Assembly (NCBI GenBank): GCA_002403905.1
Contig: DHIR01000249.1
Coordinates: forward strand, 858 to 6,997
From: Mucilaginibacter sp. UBA4741
GTDB taxonomy: Bacteria; Bacteroidota; Bacteroidia; Sphingobacteriales; Sphingobacteriaceae
DNA length: 6,140 nt
Reading direction: 5' to 3'
This document shows, piece after piece, positions 1-5,855 of this stretch. The notes beneath the pieces were generated by a model that was not told the origin of the DNA, searched no databases, and saw only the letters and a program-made list of their open reading frames with translations. The position numbers and the translations under genes are program-made. Each line of letters starts with the position of its first letter. Position 1 is the first letter of the stretch.

Positions 1-1545
1 GGATTAAGTACCGTTGATGGTAAGTTAATATCAGCAGTACCAAATAAAAATAACCTGTTTTATACGTATCCTAAATTTTATGGTGATGATAAACTGGTAT
101 CGGCAGTGCGCAACACCGAGGGTAAGATGAGCCTGGCCATTATTGATATTAAAACCGGTAATGCTAAATACTTATTGCCGTTTTCTTACCAGCCGGTTGC
201 CTTCCCGGCGGTGCAGGGCGATATGATCTATTTCTCGGCAACTACAGGAATGAATGACCGATTATTTGCGGTTAATGCAACCAACGGTAAACTGTATGCC
301 ATTGATAACACAGGTATAAGCAAATATCAACCTACTGCAACGGCAAATAAGCTGGCCTGGGTAGAGTTTACCGCGTTTGGCTACCAACTTAAACAAGCTA
401 ATAATAATGCCGCCCAATGGACCGCATTGCCTGATAACAGTATCCCCGGTGGTTTGCCTGATTTTAATGTATCGGCACTAAAAAGAGATTCGGCAACAAA
501 TTTATTGGCAGAGGTGCCTAATAAACCGTTGCCGGTTACTAAATACAATAAAAGCTACCATTTATTTAATTTCCATAGCCTGGTACCCGATTTTAGTGAC
601 CCTAACTATACGGTTACATTACAAGGGGAAAATGTGTTGAACACCTTCCAATCGCAATTGTTGTTTAACTATAACCGTGACGAAGGTTATAAAGAGATTG
701 GTGTTGACGCCGTATATGGCGCGTGGTTTCCGTATATATCAGCAGGATTTGATTATACGCTGGATAGACGAGCACTATATAAAACTACAAATATATACTG
801 GAACGAAAGCGATATACATGGTGGCTTGCAACTGCCTTTTAATTTAAGCAGTGGTAAACAATTAACCGGGTTAAGTATCAGCTCTTCATTGCATTATAGC
901 CGTACAATGTTTAGTGGCTTGCAAAGCATATTAAACCAGGCTTATATGTATTTAAACAATACCATATCATTTGCCAGCCATGTACAGCAGGCAAAGCAAA
1001 ATATTTACCCACGCTTTGGCGAAAGCATTACCCTTAATTACAAAACGGCTATAACCAATGTAACGGCTAGCCAATTGCTGGCCACGGGGTCATTATATCT
1101 CCCCGGATTATTTAGTAATCATAATTTTATTATTAGCGGTGCCCACCAGGAAAAAGGTGCAGACAATGTAATCAGCTTCTCTAATGACTTTCCATTTAGC
1201 CGTGGTTACACAGCCGAGAATTTGTATACCATGAATAAAATAGGAGTTGATTATCATTTCCCTATAGCTTACCCTGATGCAGGCATAGCCAACACCGTTT
1301 ATTTTTTAAGAATACGTGCCGCCGCTTTTTTTGATTATACACAAGGTAGCTTTTTTCTGACCAACAAAGATTTATATAAAAGCAATTTCCGGTCGGCCGG
1401 GGCAACGTTGTATTTTGATACTAAATGGTTTAATCAGCAGCCATTAACTTTTGGAGTGAGATATAGCTATTTGCTGGATCAGGATCTTTTTGGCGCCGTA
1501 GGCCCTCACGTAATTGAATTGGTATTGCCGGTTAGTTTCTTTTAA
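1..1545 (+). CDS. Outer-membrane protein, C-terminal part: TolB-like beta-propeller end plus beta-barrel (5' partial)
   Basis: The frame is open from base 1 with no stop until TAA at 1543-1545, so this is the last 514 residues of a longer protein; the GTG at 106 is internal. Window residues 1 to about 135 show short beta-strand repeats of the PD40/TolB type, alternating a G-D-x-hydrophobic strand with a 'D-x-x-T/N-G-K' turn (for example IIDIKTG, AVNATNGKL). A linker rich in Asn and Pro follows to about residue 205. The rest alternates polar and hydrophobic or aromatic residues in strand-length blocks separated by Asn/Ser/Gly-rich loops, and ends in ELVLPVSFF with a terminal Phe, as barrel proteins inserted by the BAM complex usually do. 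The inferred location is the outer membrane with the propeller in the periplasm. Similar large proteins are widespread in Bacteroidota but have no established function that I can name; a protease-like domain further upstream cannot be excluded. Confidence 0.72.
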   Translation, partial: GLSTVDGKLISAVPNKNNLFYTYPKFYGDDKLVSAVRNTEGKMSLAIIDIKTGNAKYLLPFSYQPVAFPAVQGDMIYFSATTGMNDRLFAVNATNGKLYAIDNTGISKYQPTATANKLAWVEFTAFGYQLKQANNNAAQWTALPDNSIPGGLPDFNVSALKRDSATNLLAEVPNKPLPVTKYNKSYHLFNFHSLVPDFSDPNYTVTLQGENVLNTFQSQLLFNYNRDEGYKEIGVDAVYGAWFPYISAGFDYTLDRRALYKTTNIYWNESDIHGGLQLPFNLSSGKQLTGLSISSSLHYSRTMFSGLQSILNQAYMYLNNTISFASHVQQAKQNIYPRFGESITLNYKTAITNVTASQLLATGSLYLPGLFSNHNFIISGAHQEKGADNVISFSNDFPFSRGYTAENLYTMNKIGVDYHFPIAYPDAGIANTVYFLRIRAAAFFDYTQGSFFLTNKDLYKSNFRSAGATLYFDTKWFNQQPLTFGVRYSYLLDQDLFGAVGPHVIELVLPVSFF

Positions 1546-1547
1546 AT

Positions 1548-1579
1548 GAGTGAATTAGTGAATGTGTGATTGAGTGAAT
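1548..1579. repeat. Degenerate tandem 8-bp repeat, four units
   Basis: Directly after the stop of the outer-membrane protein the sequence reads as GAGTGAAT, TAGTGAAT, GTGTGATT, GAGTGAAT: four adjoining octamers, the first and last identical. It fills most of the 47-bp gap between two converging genes. It forms no hairpin and has no T-tract, so I do not read it as a terminator. The function is unknown; replication slippage is a sufficient explanation. Confidence 0.6.
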
Positions 1580-1592
1580 ACACTTGCTATTA

Positions 1593-2339
1593 TTACTTCT
1601 CGTTAACTTTTTTCAGGAGGTTTTTTACACGCTCTGTACTGGTGGCATCATAGCCATATTCGTCGCCATACGTACTGCCCATAACAATATGGTCGTTTTT
1701 ATATTGCATTTTGCTGTTTAACGGGGCCACTAACGTGCCGTGTATCTCCTTTACGCCGGTTATCATAATGAGGTCGGCAGCATTTATTTCGGTTATACCG
1801 CTGCCTGCCATTATGGATATGCGCCCTTTGGCTTTTTTAACCAATTCTGTAATAACTCGCGCTCCCTCCATAGCCGTACTTTTACCGCCCGAAGTAAGTA
1901 TACGCTCAAAACCTATTTCAATAATATCTTCCAAAGCCTGAAACTGATTGGCACACATATCAAACGCGCGATGAAATGTTACGCCCAAGCCCGCTTGTTT
2001 GGCTAGCTGCACCAATTGTGTACAACGTTCTTTGTCTATGGTGCCATCCGCATTAAGCATACCTGTTACAATACCATCACAGCCTGCTTCAATGCAATAT
2101 TTCACATCAGTAACCATCGTGTCAAACTCAACATCGGTATATAAGAAATCACTGCCACGGGGGCGTATCAATACATATAATTTAATGTGGAGTAGTTTGC
2201 GTGCCGTAGTTATTTGTCCGGGCGATGGCGTGGTGCCGCCTGCGTATAAGTTATCGCATAATTCAACCCGCATAGCGCCTCCTTCCTGCGCTGCCAATGC
2301 CGAAGTAATTGAATTTGCACAAACCTCTAAGGAGATCAT
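1593..2339 (-). CDS. cutC: CutC family protein (copper homeostasis / TIM-barrel)
   Basis: The 248-residue product matches the CutC family over its full length, and the E. coli protein is of about the same size. Family blocks visible in order are the N-terminal LEVCANS (residues 4-10), RVELCDNLYAGGTTPS (24-39), LIRPRGSDF (57-65), TGMLNADG (92-99), TFHRAFDMC (121-129), ILTSGG (147-152), IMAGSGI (176-182) and EIHG (198-201). These are the strand-end loops of a TIM barrel. There is no signal peptide, so it should be cytoplasmic. CutC was named for copper tolerance in E. coli, but that role is disputed and no catalysed reaction is firmly established; the conserved barrel suggests an enzyme. The gene lies 50 bp downstream of the glycosylasparaginase gene on the same strand and may share its transcript. 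The ATG at 2339 fits the family N-terminus; no clear Shine-Dalgarno precedes it. Confidence 0.95.
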   Translation of the reverse strand: MISLEVCANSITSALAAQEGGAMRVELCDNLYAGGTTPSPGQITTARKLLHIKLYVLIRPRGSDFLYTDVEFDTMVTDVKYCIEAGCDGIVTGMLNADGTIDKERCTQLVQLAKQAGLGVTFHRAFDMCANQFQALEDIIEIGFERILTSGGKSTAMEGARVITELVKKAKGRISIMAGSGITEINAADLIMITGVKEIHGTLVAPLNSKMQYKNDHIVMGSTYGDEYGYDATSTERVKNLLKKVNEK

Positions 2340-2371
2340 AAATTAGCCAGGGAGTAATTATTACGTAAATA

Positions 2372-2392
2372 TAAACTATTGGTAATAGTTTA
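2372..2392 (-). repeat. A+T-rich perfect inverted repeat at the glycosylasparaginase stop
   Basis: TAAACTATT and AATAGTTTA are perfect 9-bp arms around a 3-nt loop. The upstream arm on the minus strand includes the TAA stop codon of the glycosylasparaginase. Such a hairpin could slow or partly end transcription before cutC, but it is A+T-rich, so weak, and no run of T residues follows it. A functional role is only a possibility. Confidence 0.4.
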
Positions 2393-3406
2393 ATCCTTTA
2401 CTGTTTCATAAAAATATTTGCCGGGGATTATCAAATCCTGCTTTTTGGCATCGCATACCGCAAAGGTGAATCCTTTATGTAGGGCATAGGCACCATATTC
2501 GCCTTTTTTGTTGATCGCTAAAAAGCCAACCTGTATTTCTTTAACAGCTTCGGGTTTACGTTTTATAATACGATGGCAAGCTTCCTTACAAGCATCTTGC
2601 GGCGAGTAGCCATGTCGCATCAGTTCAACTACTAAAAAGCTGCCCACGTTGCGTATCACCTCTTCGCCCACACCGGTTGATGTTGCGCCACCAATCTCAT
2701 TATCTACATACAAGCCAGCGCCAATGATCGGGCTGTCGCCCACCCGGCCATGCATTTTCCATGCCATGCCGCTGGTACTACAGGCGCCTGATATGTTGCC
2801 CTTGGCATCAATAGCCAGCATACCAATGGTATCATGGTTGTATTTACCGCCGGGCATTTGGTTCTCACTGTTCATTATAGGTTTATACTCGTGCTTCACC
2901 AGCCATTTTTTCCAGGCTATTTCTGATTCGGGGGTTAACAATTTCTCAGCTTTAAAACCTTGTTCAATAGCGAATTGCCGGGCACCATCGCCAACCAATA
3001 AAACGTGTGGGGTTTTTTCCATCACCAACCGGGCTACCGATATAGGGTGAGCTATATCTTCCATTCCCGCTACGGCACCGCAATTGCCTTGCTCGTCCAT
3101 AATGCAGGCATCTAAAGTAACATGGCCATCACGGTCCGGGTATCCGGCTCTGCCTACGCTATGGTTTTTTAAATCAGCTTCAGGTATTCTTGCACCGGCC
3201 TCAACGGCATCAAGCGAGCGTCCGCCTTTCGATAATATTTTCCAGGCTTCCTTATTGGCAGCAACGCCAAAATCCCAGGTTGATATTACTATAGGGTGAA
3301 TAGGGGGCTGCGCATTTAATACTGCTTTTGCAATGCCAGACGCAGATAGCGCTGTTAATGAAGCGCTTATAGACGATACTTTAATAAACTTTCGGCGGTT
3401 GTACAT
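2390..3406 (-). CDS. N(4)-(beta-N-acetylglucosaminyl)-L-asparaginase (glycosylasparaginase), Tat-exported
   Basis: This Ntn hydrolase cleaves the bond between Asn and GlcNAc left after glycoprotein breakdown. The 338-residue precursor begins NRRKFIK (residues 3-9) followed by a weakly hydrophobic Ser/Ala-rich stretch to about residue 29, a twin-arginine signal, so the enzyme should be folded in the cytoplasm and exported to the periplasm. The rest aligns closely, from memory, with the E. meningosepticum enzyme: STWDFG with Trp44, PDRDGHVTLDACIMDE (90-105), and HDTIGM (191-196), where autocleavage before Thr193 makes the catalytic N-terminal nucleophile. Substrate-site residues Thr211, Arg221 and Asp224 (in HGRVGDSPIIGAG) and Thr244-Gly245 keep the same spacing from the nucleophile as in that enzyme. 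All key residues are present, so activity is expected. An insertion of a few residues (about 183-188) precedes the cleavage site. An isoaspartyl peptidase of the same superfamily is the alternative, but the close match argues against it. Confidence 0.95.
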   Translation of the reverse strand: MYNRRKFIKVSSISASLTALSASGIAKAVLNAQPPIHPIVISTWDFGVAANKEAWKILSKGGRSLDAVEAGARIPEADLKNHSVGRAGYPDRDGHVTLDACIMDEQGNCGAVAGMEDIAHPISVARLVMEKTPHVLLVGDGARQFAIEQGFKAEKLLTPESEIAWKKWLVKHEYKPIMNSENQMPGGKYNHDTIGMLAIDAKGNISGACSTSGMAWKMHGRVGDSPIIGAGLYVDNEIGGATSTGVGEEVIRNVGSFLVVELMRHGYSPQDACKEACHRIIKRKPEAVKEIQVGFLAINKKGEYGAYALHKGFTFAVCDAKKQDLIIPGKYFYETVKD

Positions 3407-3471
3407 TATGCAATATAAAAAAATACTGCCGTAGTGTATTTAGATAATTACAACAAATAGAAATTGATTAT

Positions 3472-3708
3472 TTATTCTTCGTTTGTGTCAATCTCTTCCG
3501 TGTCGGCTAATATGGCCCTGCATTTTTCCAGATCGTGCTCAAATACTTTGATCTTGTATCCGCCCAGGGCATCAGTATAAAATGGATAAATACCAGCGCC
3601 ATTTTTATCCATAAAGCAAGATATGCCGGCAGTTTCTAATATGCCAAGTGCAATTTCGGCCTGCATCGGGTCGATATAAGTTTCAAGGGTTACAATTTTG
3701 TCTTCCAT
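3472..3708 (-). CDS. DUF2007 domain protein, short paralogue
   Basis: The 78-residue product consists of little beyond one DUF2007 ('putative signal transducing protein') domain: a first strand KIVTLETYIDP (residues 4-14), a helix with AEIALGILETAGISCF (17-32), and GGYKIKVFEHDLEKCRAIL (49-67). The fold is expected to be a small ferredoxin-like alpha/beta unit; the molecular role of the family is unknown. It lacks signal peptide and membrane segment. It is the sister of the gene immediately upstream on the same strand and shares with it a 35-nt identical block (3515-3549 against 4002-4036) and a 29-nt identical block over the start codon. Unlike its sister it has no zinc ribbon; an acidic tail (DTEEIDTNEE) replaces it. 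The ATG at 3708 is supported by the shared MEDKIVTLE beginning. Confidence 0.85.
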   Translation of the reverse strand: MEDKIVTLETYIDPMQAEIALGILETAGISCFMDKNGAGIYPFYTDALGGYKIKVFEHDLEKCRAILADTEEIDTNEE

Positions 3709-3742
3709 AAAAAGGTAATGTTTATCAAATGTAGTTTGTTTT
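3682..3742. repeat. Duplicated start and promoter region of the DUF2007 pair (copy 1; copy 2 at 4172-4233)
   Basis: Bases 3682-3710 are identical to 4172-4200, and similarity continues beyond the start codons through GGTAATGTT, the TACATTTG -7 element and the following GTAGTTTGTTTT, with one single-base indel and few substitutions. The homology therefore covers the 5' coding region, leader and promoter. This indicates a tandem duplication of a gene together with its promoter, followed by loss or gain of the zinc-ribbon tail. Confidence 0.8.
3726..3733 (-). promoter_or_regulatory. Bacteroidota -7 promoter element of the short DUF2007 gene
   Basis: Read on the minus strand this is TACATTTG, a full match to TAnnTTTG, with 17 nt between its last base and the ATG at 3708. 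The leader would be roughly a dozen nucleotides. No good TTTG -33 box lies at the usual 19-23 nt distance, so the promoter is incomplete by consensus, but the same element is kept in the duplicated copy. Confidence 0.5.
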
Positions 3743-3784
3743 AGTTTGATATTAATAAATACAAATAGTTACAACCAAGGTTAG

Positions 3785-4198
3785 TTATTGTGCATGAGGA
3801 TTAAAATTAGCACCGCAATCGGCGCAGGTCCATGTACGATGAAGGTGTATCGGATAAGTAGATAAAAGAAATGATATAAGTATGCTGAACCAGTTTTTTT
3901 TAATGGGAGCAGGCCCATAACTTACGTTTGTTGACTGGCAGTTGGGGCAACTGATCAATTCTTCATCAACGGATTGTGGTACAACTTCTTCGGCCAGTAT
4001 TGCCCTGCATTTTTCCAGATCGTGCTCAAATACTTTTATTTTAACACCACCTATTGCCTGGTTATAAAATGGATTTGCAGCTAAGGTATTCTCATCAGCC
4101 AAAAAACAGGGTATGCCATTGGCTTTTAACCGGCCAAGTATAATTTCGGCCAGCATAGGGTCGTAATAAGCTTCAAGGGTTACAATTTTGTCTTCCAT
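3785..4198 (-). CDS. DUF2007 domain protein with C-terminal zinc ribbon and hydrophobic segment
   Basis: The 137-residue product has a DUF2007 domain (about residues 4-68) closely related to the downstream paralogue, then a C-terminal module with CPNC (84-87) and CADC (125-128), two CxxC knuckles that should bind one Zn ion. Between them lies a hydrophobic stretch WFSILISFLLSTYPIHL (103-119), which could be a membrane segment or a buried insertion; basic residues KK just precede it. A single DUF2007 domain plus a zinc ribbon is a recurrent arrangement in this family, of unknown function. I start at the ATG at 4198, because it gives the same MEDKIVTLE beginning as the paralogue. The frame can be extended to a TTG at 4219, but that codon lies inside the -7 promoter element, so it would not be within the transcript. 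Confidence 0.85.
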   Translation of the reverse strand: MEDKIVTLEAYYDPMLAEIILGRLKANGIPCFLADENTLAANPFYNQAIGGVKIKVFEHDLEKCRAILAEEVVPQSVDEELISCPNCQSTNVSYGPAPIKKNWFSILISFLLSTYPIHLHRTWTCADCGANFNPHAQ

Positions 4199-4211
4199 AA
4201 ATAAGGTAATG

Positions 4212-4243
4212 TTGATCAAATGTAGTTTGTTTTTTTTAATTTG
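4212..4243 (+). promoter_or_regulatory. Possible promoter of the WYL regulator, overlapping the divergent promoter
   Basis: TTG at 4212-4214 and TTAATTTG at 4236-4243 (7 of 8 matches to TAnnTTTG) are 21 nt apart, within the Bacteroidota spacing. The element ends only 5 nt before the ATG at 4249, so transcription would begin at or next to the start codon and the message would be leaderless or nearly so. The region overlaps the minus-strand promoter at 4217-4224, so the two genes would compete for it. This is a consensus match only. Confidence 0.3.
4217..4224 (-). promoter_or_regulatory. Bacteroidota -7 promoter element of the zinc-ribbon DUF2007 gene
   Basis: The minus-strand sequence is TACATTTG, a full TAnnTTTG match, placed 18 nt before the ATG at 4198 in the same position as in the downstream copy. 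It is the duplicated twin of the 3726-3733 element. No convincing -33 box is visible. It also decides the start codon, since the upstream TTG at 4219 overlaps it. Confidence 0.5.
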
Positions 4244-4248
4244 CGATA

Positions 4249-4860
4249 ATGAATCGCATCGACCGTATATCAGCCATTTTGATCCAGTTACAATCGCGCC
4301 GTGTTGTAAAAGCTGCCGATATTGCCGAGCGTTTTAATATAAGTCTGCGTACCGTTTACCGTGATATAAAAACATTAGAAGAAGCCGGTATACCTTTAAT
4401 TGGCGAAGCCGGTGTAGGGTACTCAATTATGGATGGTTATCGCCTGCCGCCGGTAATGTTTACAAAAGAAGAAGCCACCGCCTTTTTAACTGCCGAAAAA
4501 TTTGTAGAGAAGCTAACCGATGCTTCAACTATGACGCATTATAAATCGGCTATGTATAAGGTGCGGGCCATACTAAAAACTACCGACAAAGATTTACTGG
4601 AAGGTATGGATAATAGGATAGAGGTGTTAAAAACCTTGAACATGCCGGAGACGGCTAATAACGATCATATCCAAACTATACTGCATAGTATATCGCAGAA
4701 AAAGGTACTGGCCCTTAACTATTTTGCCCAGCACAGTCAGGAGCATACCAAAAGATATGTAGAGCCTATCGGTATTTTTTTTATGAGCGGATACTGGCAT
4801 TTAATAGCCTGGTGCCGCCTAAGAAATGCTTATCGCGATTTCAGGACCGACCGCATATAA
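4249..4860 (+). CDS. N-terminal fragment of the WYL regulator (HTH plus truncated WYL domain)
   Basis: If the TAA at 4858-4860 is real, this 203-residue product is what translation would yield. It keeps the whole DNA-binding HTH but loses the end of the WYL domain and all of the WCX extension, so it might still bind DNA without normal ligand response or oligomerisation. The gene is divergent from the DUF2007 genes and lies 30 bp from the nearest possible start. No Shine-Dalgarno precedes the ATG. Confidence 0.6.
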   Translation: MNRIDRISAILIQLQSRRVVKAADIAERFNISLRTVYRDIKTLEEAGIPLIGEAGVGYSIMDGYRLPPVMFTKEEATAFLTAEKFVEKLTDASTMTHYKSAMYKVRAILKTTDKDLLEGMDNRIEVLKTLNMPETANNDHIQTILHSISQKKVLALNYFAQHSQEHTKRYVEPIGIFFMSGYWHLIAWCRLRNAYRDFRTDRI

Positions 4861-4944
4861 AATCTTATAGTAACCGAGGAACATTATACAGAAGAGCATC
4901 CATCATTAAAAGACTATATTACCCAAACCATAAAAGACAGGGAA

Positions 4945-5208
4945 GTGGATGCAGTAGTTATATTGGTTGACAAAGGTATTCACTCACATTTGGAGAATCA
5001 GAAATATTATAGCGGCTTTATATCCGAAAAACAAATAGGCGATAATATAGAGATGACATTCTTAACCAGCTCGCTCGAAGGTTTTGCCCGCTGGTACATG
5101 ATGTATGGCGAAAAAGCCGAGATAATAACCCCTGATAGTTTAAAGGATAGGGTAAGAGAACTTGCCGAAAAATTACTACAAAAAAACTTCTCATCAATAA
5201 CCTACTGA
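4945..5208 (+). pseudogene. C-terminal fragment of the WYL regulator (end of WYL, WCX extension)
   Basis: This 87-residue piece begins at an internal GTG in the same frame as the N-terminal fragment. The homologous sequence actually starts right after the TAA at 4861. It holds the DAVVILVDKG strand and the WCX part ending in DSLKDRVRELAEKLLQKNF. Nothing at the GTG suggests a ribosome binding site, so independent translation is unlikely; it is the stranded tail of the broken gene. Confidence 0.6.
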
Positions 5209-5242
5209 CATAGGGTTGTCATTAACGCTTGTTTTATTTGCA

Positions 5243-5265
5243 AACAGATAGAATAACTATCTGTT
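5243..5265. promoter_or_regulatory. Perfect 23-bp palindrome upstream of the AHSA1 gene, candidate operator
   Basis: AACAGATAG and CTATCTGTT form perfect 9-bp arms around a 5-nt A/T spacer, ending 25 bp before the ATG at 5291. A TTTG at 5237-5240 just before it could serve as a -33 box, and TATCTGTT at 5258-5265 is a weak -7 match, which would put the dyad between or over the promoter boxes, as for a repressor site. No T-run follows, so it is a poor intrinsic terminator for the regulator gene upstream. The binding protein is not identifiable from the window. Confidence 0.5.
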
Positions 5266-5290
5266 AAATTAACAAGCTAAGCAAATTATC

Positions 5291-5728
5291 ATGGGAAACA
5301 TCAGTTCAAAAACAACTATTACTGTTAACGCACCTGCTGCGTTAGTTTGGAAAGCATTAACAGACCCGGCAATTGTAAAGCAATACTTTTTTGGTACTAA
5401 TGTACAATCAGACTGGAAAGCGGGCAGCGACATTATATGGAGCGGTGAGTGGGAAGGTAAAACCTACGAAGATCATGGAAAGATATTGGAAATTACACCT
5501 GGAACTTATATCAAATATAGTTACTGGAGCAACATGGGCGGAACGGAAGATAAACCCGAAAACTACCAGAATGTAAGCTATAACCTTATAGAAAAAAATG
5601 GCGTTACTACTTTAGAGATTGGCCAGGAAAATATTAAAGATGAAGCTGCTAAAGAACACTCTGAGCAAAACTGGCAGCACATTTTTGGCGCGATGAAGAA
5701 GATGGTGGAGAGTGGGGAGGTGAAGTAA
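5291..5728 (+). CDS. AHSA1/SRPBCC (START-like) domain protein
   Basis: The 145-residue protein is a single SRPBCC domain of the AHSA1 (Activator of Hsp90 ATPase homologue 1-like) type. Visible family features are the first strand with TITVNAPAALVWKALTDPAIVKQYFFG (residues 9-35), GKILEITPGTYIKYSYW (63-79), YNLIEKNGVTTLEIGQ (97-112) and the long C-terminal helix with EQNWQHIFGAMKKMVE (125-140). The domain makes a deep hydrophobic pocket; in bacteria the ligands are mostly unknown and a link to Hsp90 should not be assumed. There is no signal peptide, so it should be cytoplasmic. The gene follows the broken WYL regulator by 82 bp on the same strand, and a perfect palindrome sits in that gap. No Shine-Dalgarno is evident before the ATG, which is usual for this phylum. 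Full length and intact. Confidence 0.9.
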   Translation: MGNISSKTTITVNAPAALVWKALTDPAIVKQYFFGTNVQSDWKAGSDIIWSGEWEGKTYEDHGKILEITPGTYIKYSYWSNMGGTEDKPENYQNVSYNLIEKNGVTTLEIGQENIKDEAAKEHSEQNWQHIFGAMKKMVESGEVK

Positions 5729-5752
5729 ATCTTTTTTGTCGGCAATGATTGT

Positions 5753-5766
5753 TTGGCTAAAGCCAA
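5753..5766. repeat. Hairpin repeat TTGGCTAAAGCCAA (copy 1)
   Basis: Perfect 6-bp arms TTGGCT and AGCCAA around AA, 24 bp past the AHSA1 stop. Related hairpins occur at 5855-5868 and, degenerate, at 5894-5903, each keeping GGCTnnAGCC. This suggests a dispersed intergenic repeat family. It could also help end the AHSA1 transcript, but the following sequence is only mildly T-rich. Confidence 0.6.
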
Positions 5767-5784
5767 TACTGCTTTGTTTGTTAC

Positions 5785-5804
5785 CCGTCCCATAAATGGG
5801 ACGG
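5785..5804. repeat. Perfect palindromic hairpin CCGTCCCAT-AA-ATGGGACGG
   Basis: Nine-bp perfect arms around 2 nt make this the most stable short hairpin in the window, and it is G+C-rich against an A+T-rich background. It resembles REP-type palindromes found between genes in bacteria, some of which are mobilised by RAYT transposases. No transposase gene is present here. Its 3' arm overlaps the start of the longer inverted repeat that begins at 5801, so the two folds would be alternatives. Confidence 0.65.
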
Positions 5805-5855
5805 CAATAAATTTGAATGATGGGTAATTAACAAACCAATCAAATTAATTGCCGT
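5801..5855. repeat. Imperfect 16-bp inverted repeat with 23-nt loop
   Basis: ACGGCAATAAATTTGA (5801-5816) and TCAAATTAATTGCCGT (5840-5855) pair over 16 positions with one mismatch. The first arm shares bases with the CCGTCCC palindrome and the second arm runs into the TTGGCT hairpin at 5855-5868, so the pieces interlock as parts of one composite element that covers about 5741-5870. Confidence 0.6.

Larger units (their letters stand above)
4249..5208 (+). pseudogene. YafY-type HTH/WYL transcriptional regulator interrupted by an in-frame TAA
   Basis: The frame from ATG 4249 to TGA 5206-5208 spans 320 codons, the normal length for a DeoR-like/YafY WYL regulator, but codon 204 (4858-4860) is TAA. 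Before it come an N-terminal winged HTH (about residues 5-57, with ISLRTVYRDIKTLEEAGIPL as the recognition region) and most of the WYL ligand-sensing domain (about 141-203, including YVEPIGIFFMSGYWHLIAWC and DFRTDRI). After it the same frame carries on without a frameshift: NLIVTEEHY completes the WYL domain and a WCX C-terminal extension follows (SSLEGFARWYMMYGEKAEI). Relatives usually have a polar or basic residue after DRI, so one substitution from CAA or AAA to TAA explains the break. The downstream half keeps good coding character, so the mutation looks recent, or is a sequencing error. Confidence 0.82.

Noticed and set aside
106..108. GTG as the start of the outer-membrane protein
   Set aside because: The same frame is open back to base 1 and encodes propeller-like sequence before this codon, so the GTG is an internal Val.
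1711..2346. Plus-strand open frames across the cutC gene
   Set aside because: They lie antisense to a full-length, well-matched CutC frame, overlap each other, and resemble no family.
2649..3299. Plus-strand open frames across the glycosylasparaginase gene
   Set aside because: They are antisense shadows of a gene with all catalytic residues in place and have low-complexity Ser/Pro/Ile composition.
4199..4219. Seven-residue N-terminal extension of the zinc-ribbon DUF2007 protein from a TTG at 4219
   Set aside because: The TTG is part of the -7 promoter element TACATTTG, and the paralogue begins at the equivalent of the ATG at 4198.
5243..5265. Intrinsic terminator for the WYL regulator
   Set aside because: The dyad lies 35 bp past the stop, has no G+C-rich core and no T-run after it on either strand.
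5391..5793. Alternative frames on both strands over the AHSA1 gene and its 3' flank
   Set aside because: The AHSA1 frame is clearly coding; the minus-strand frame also crosses the palindromic repeat, which is not coding-like.
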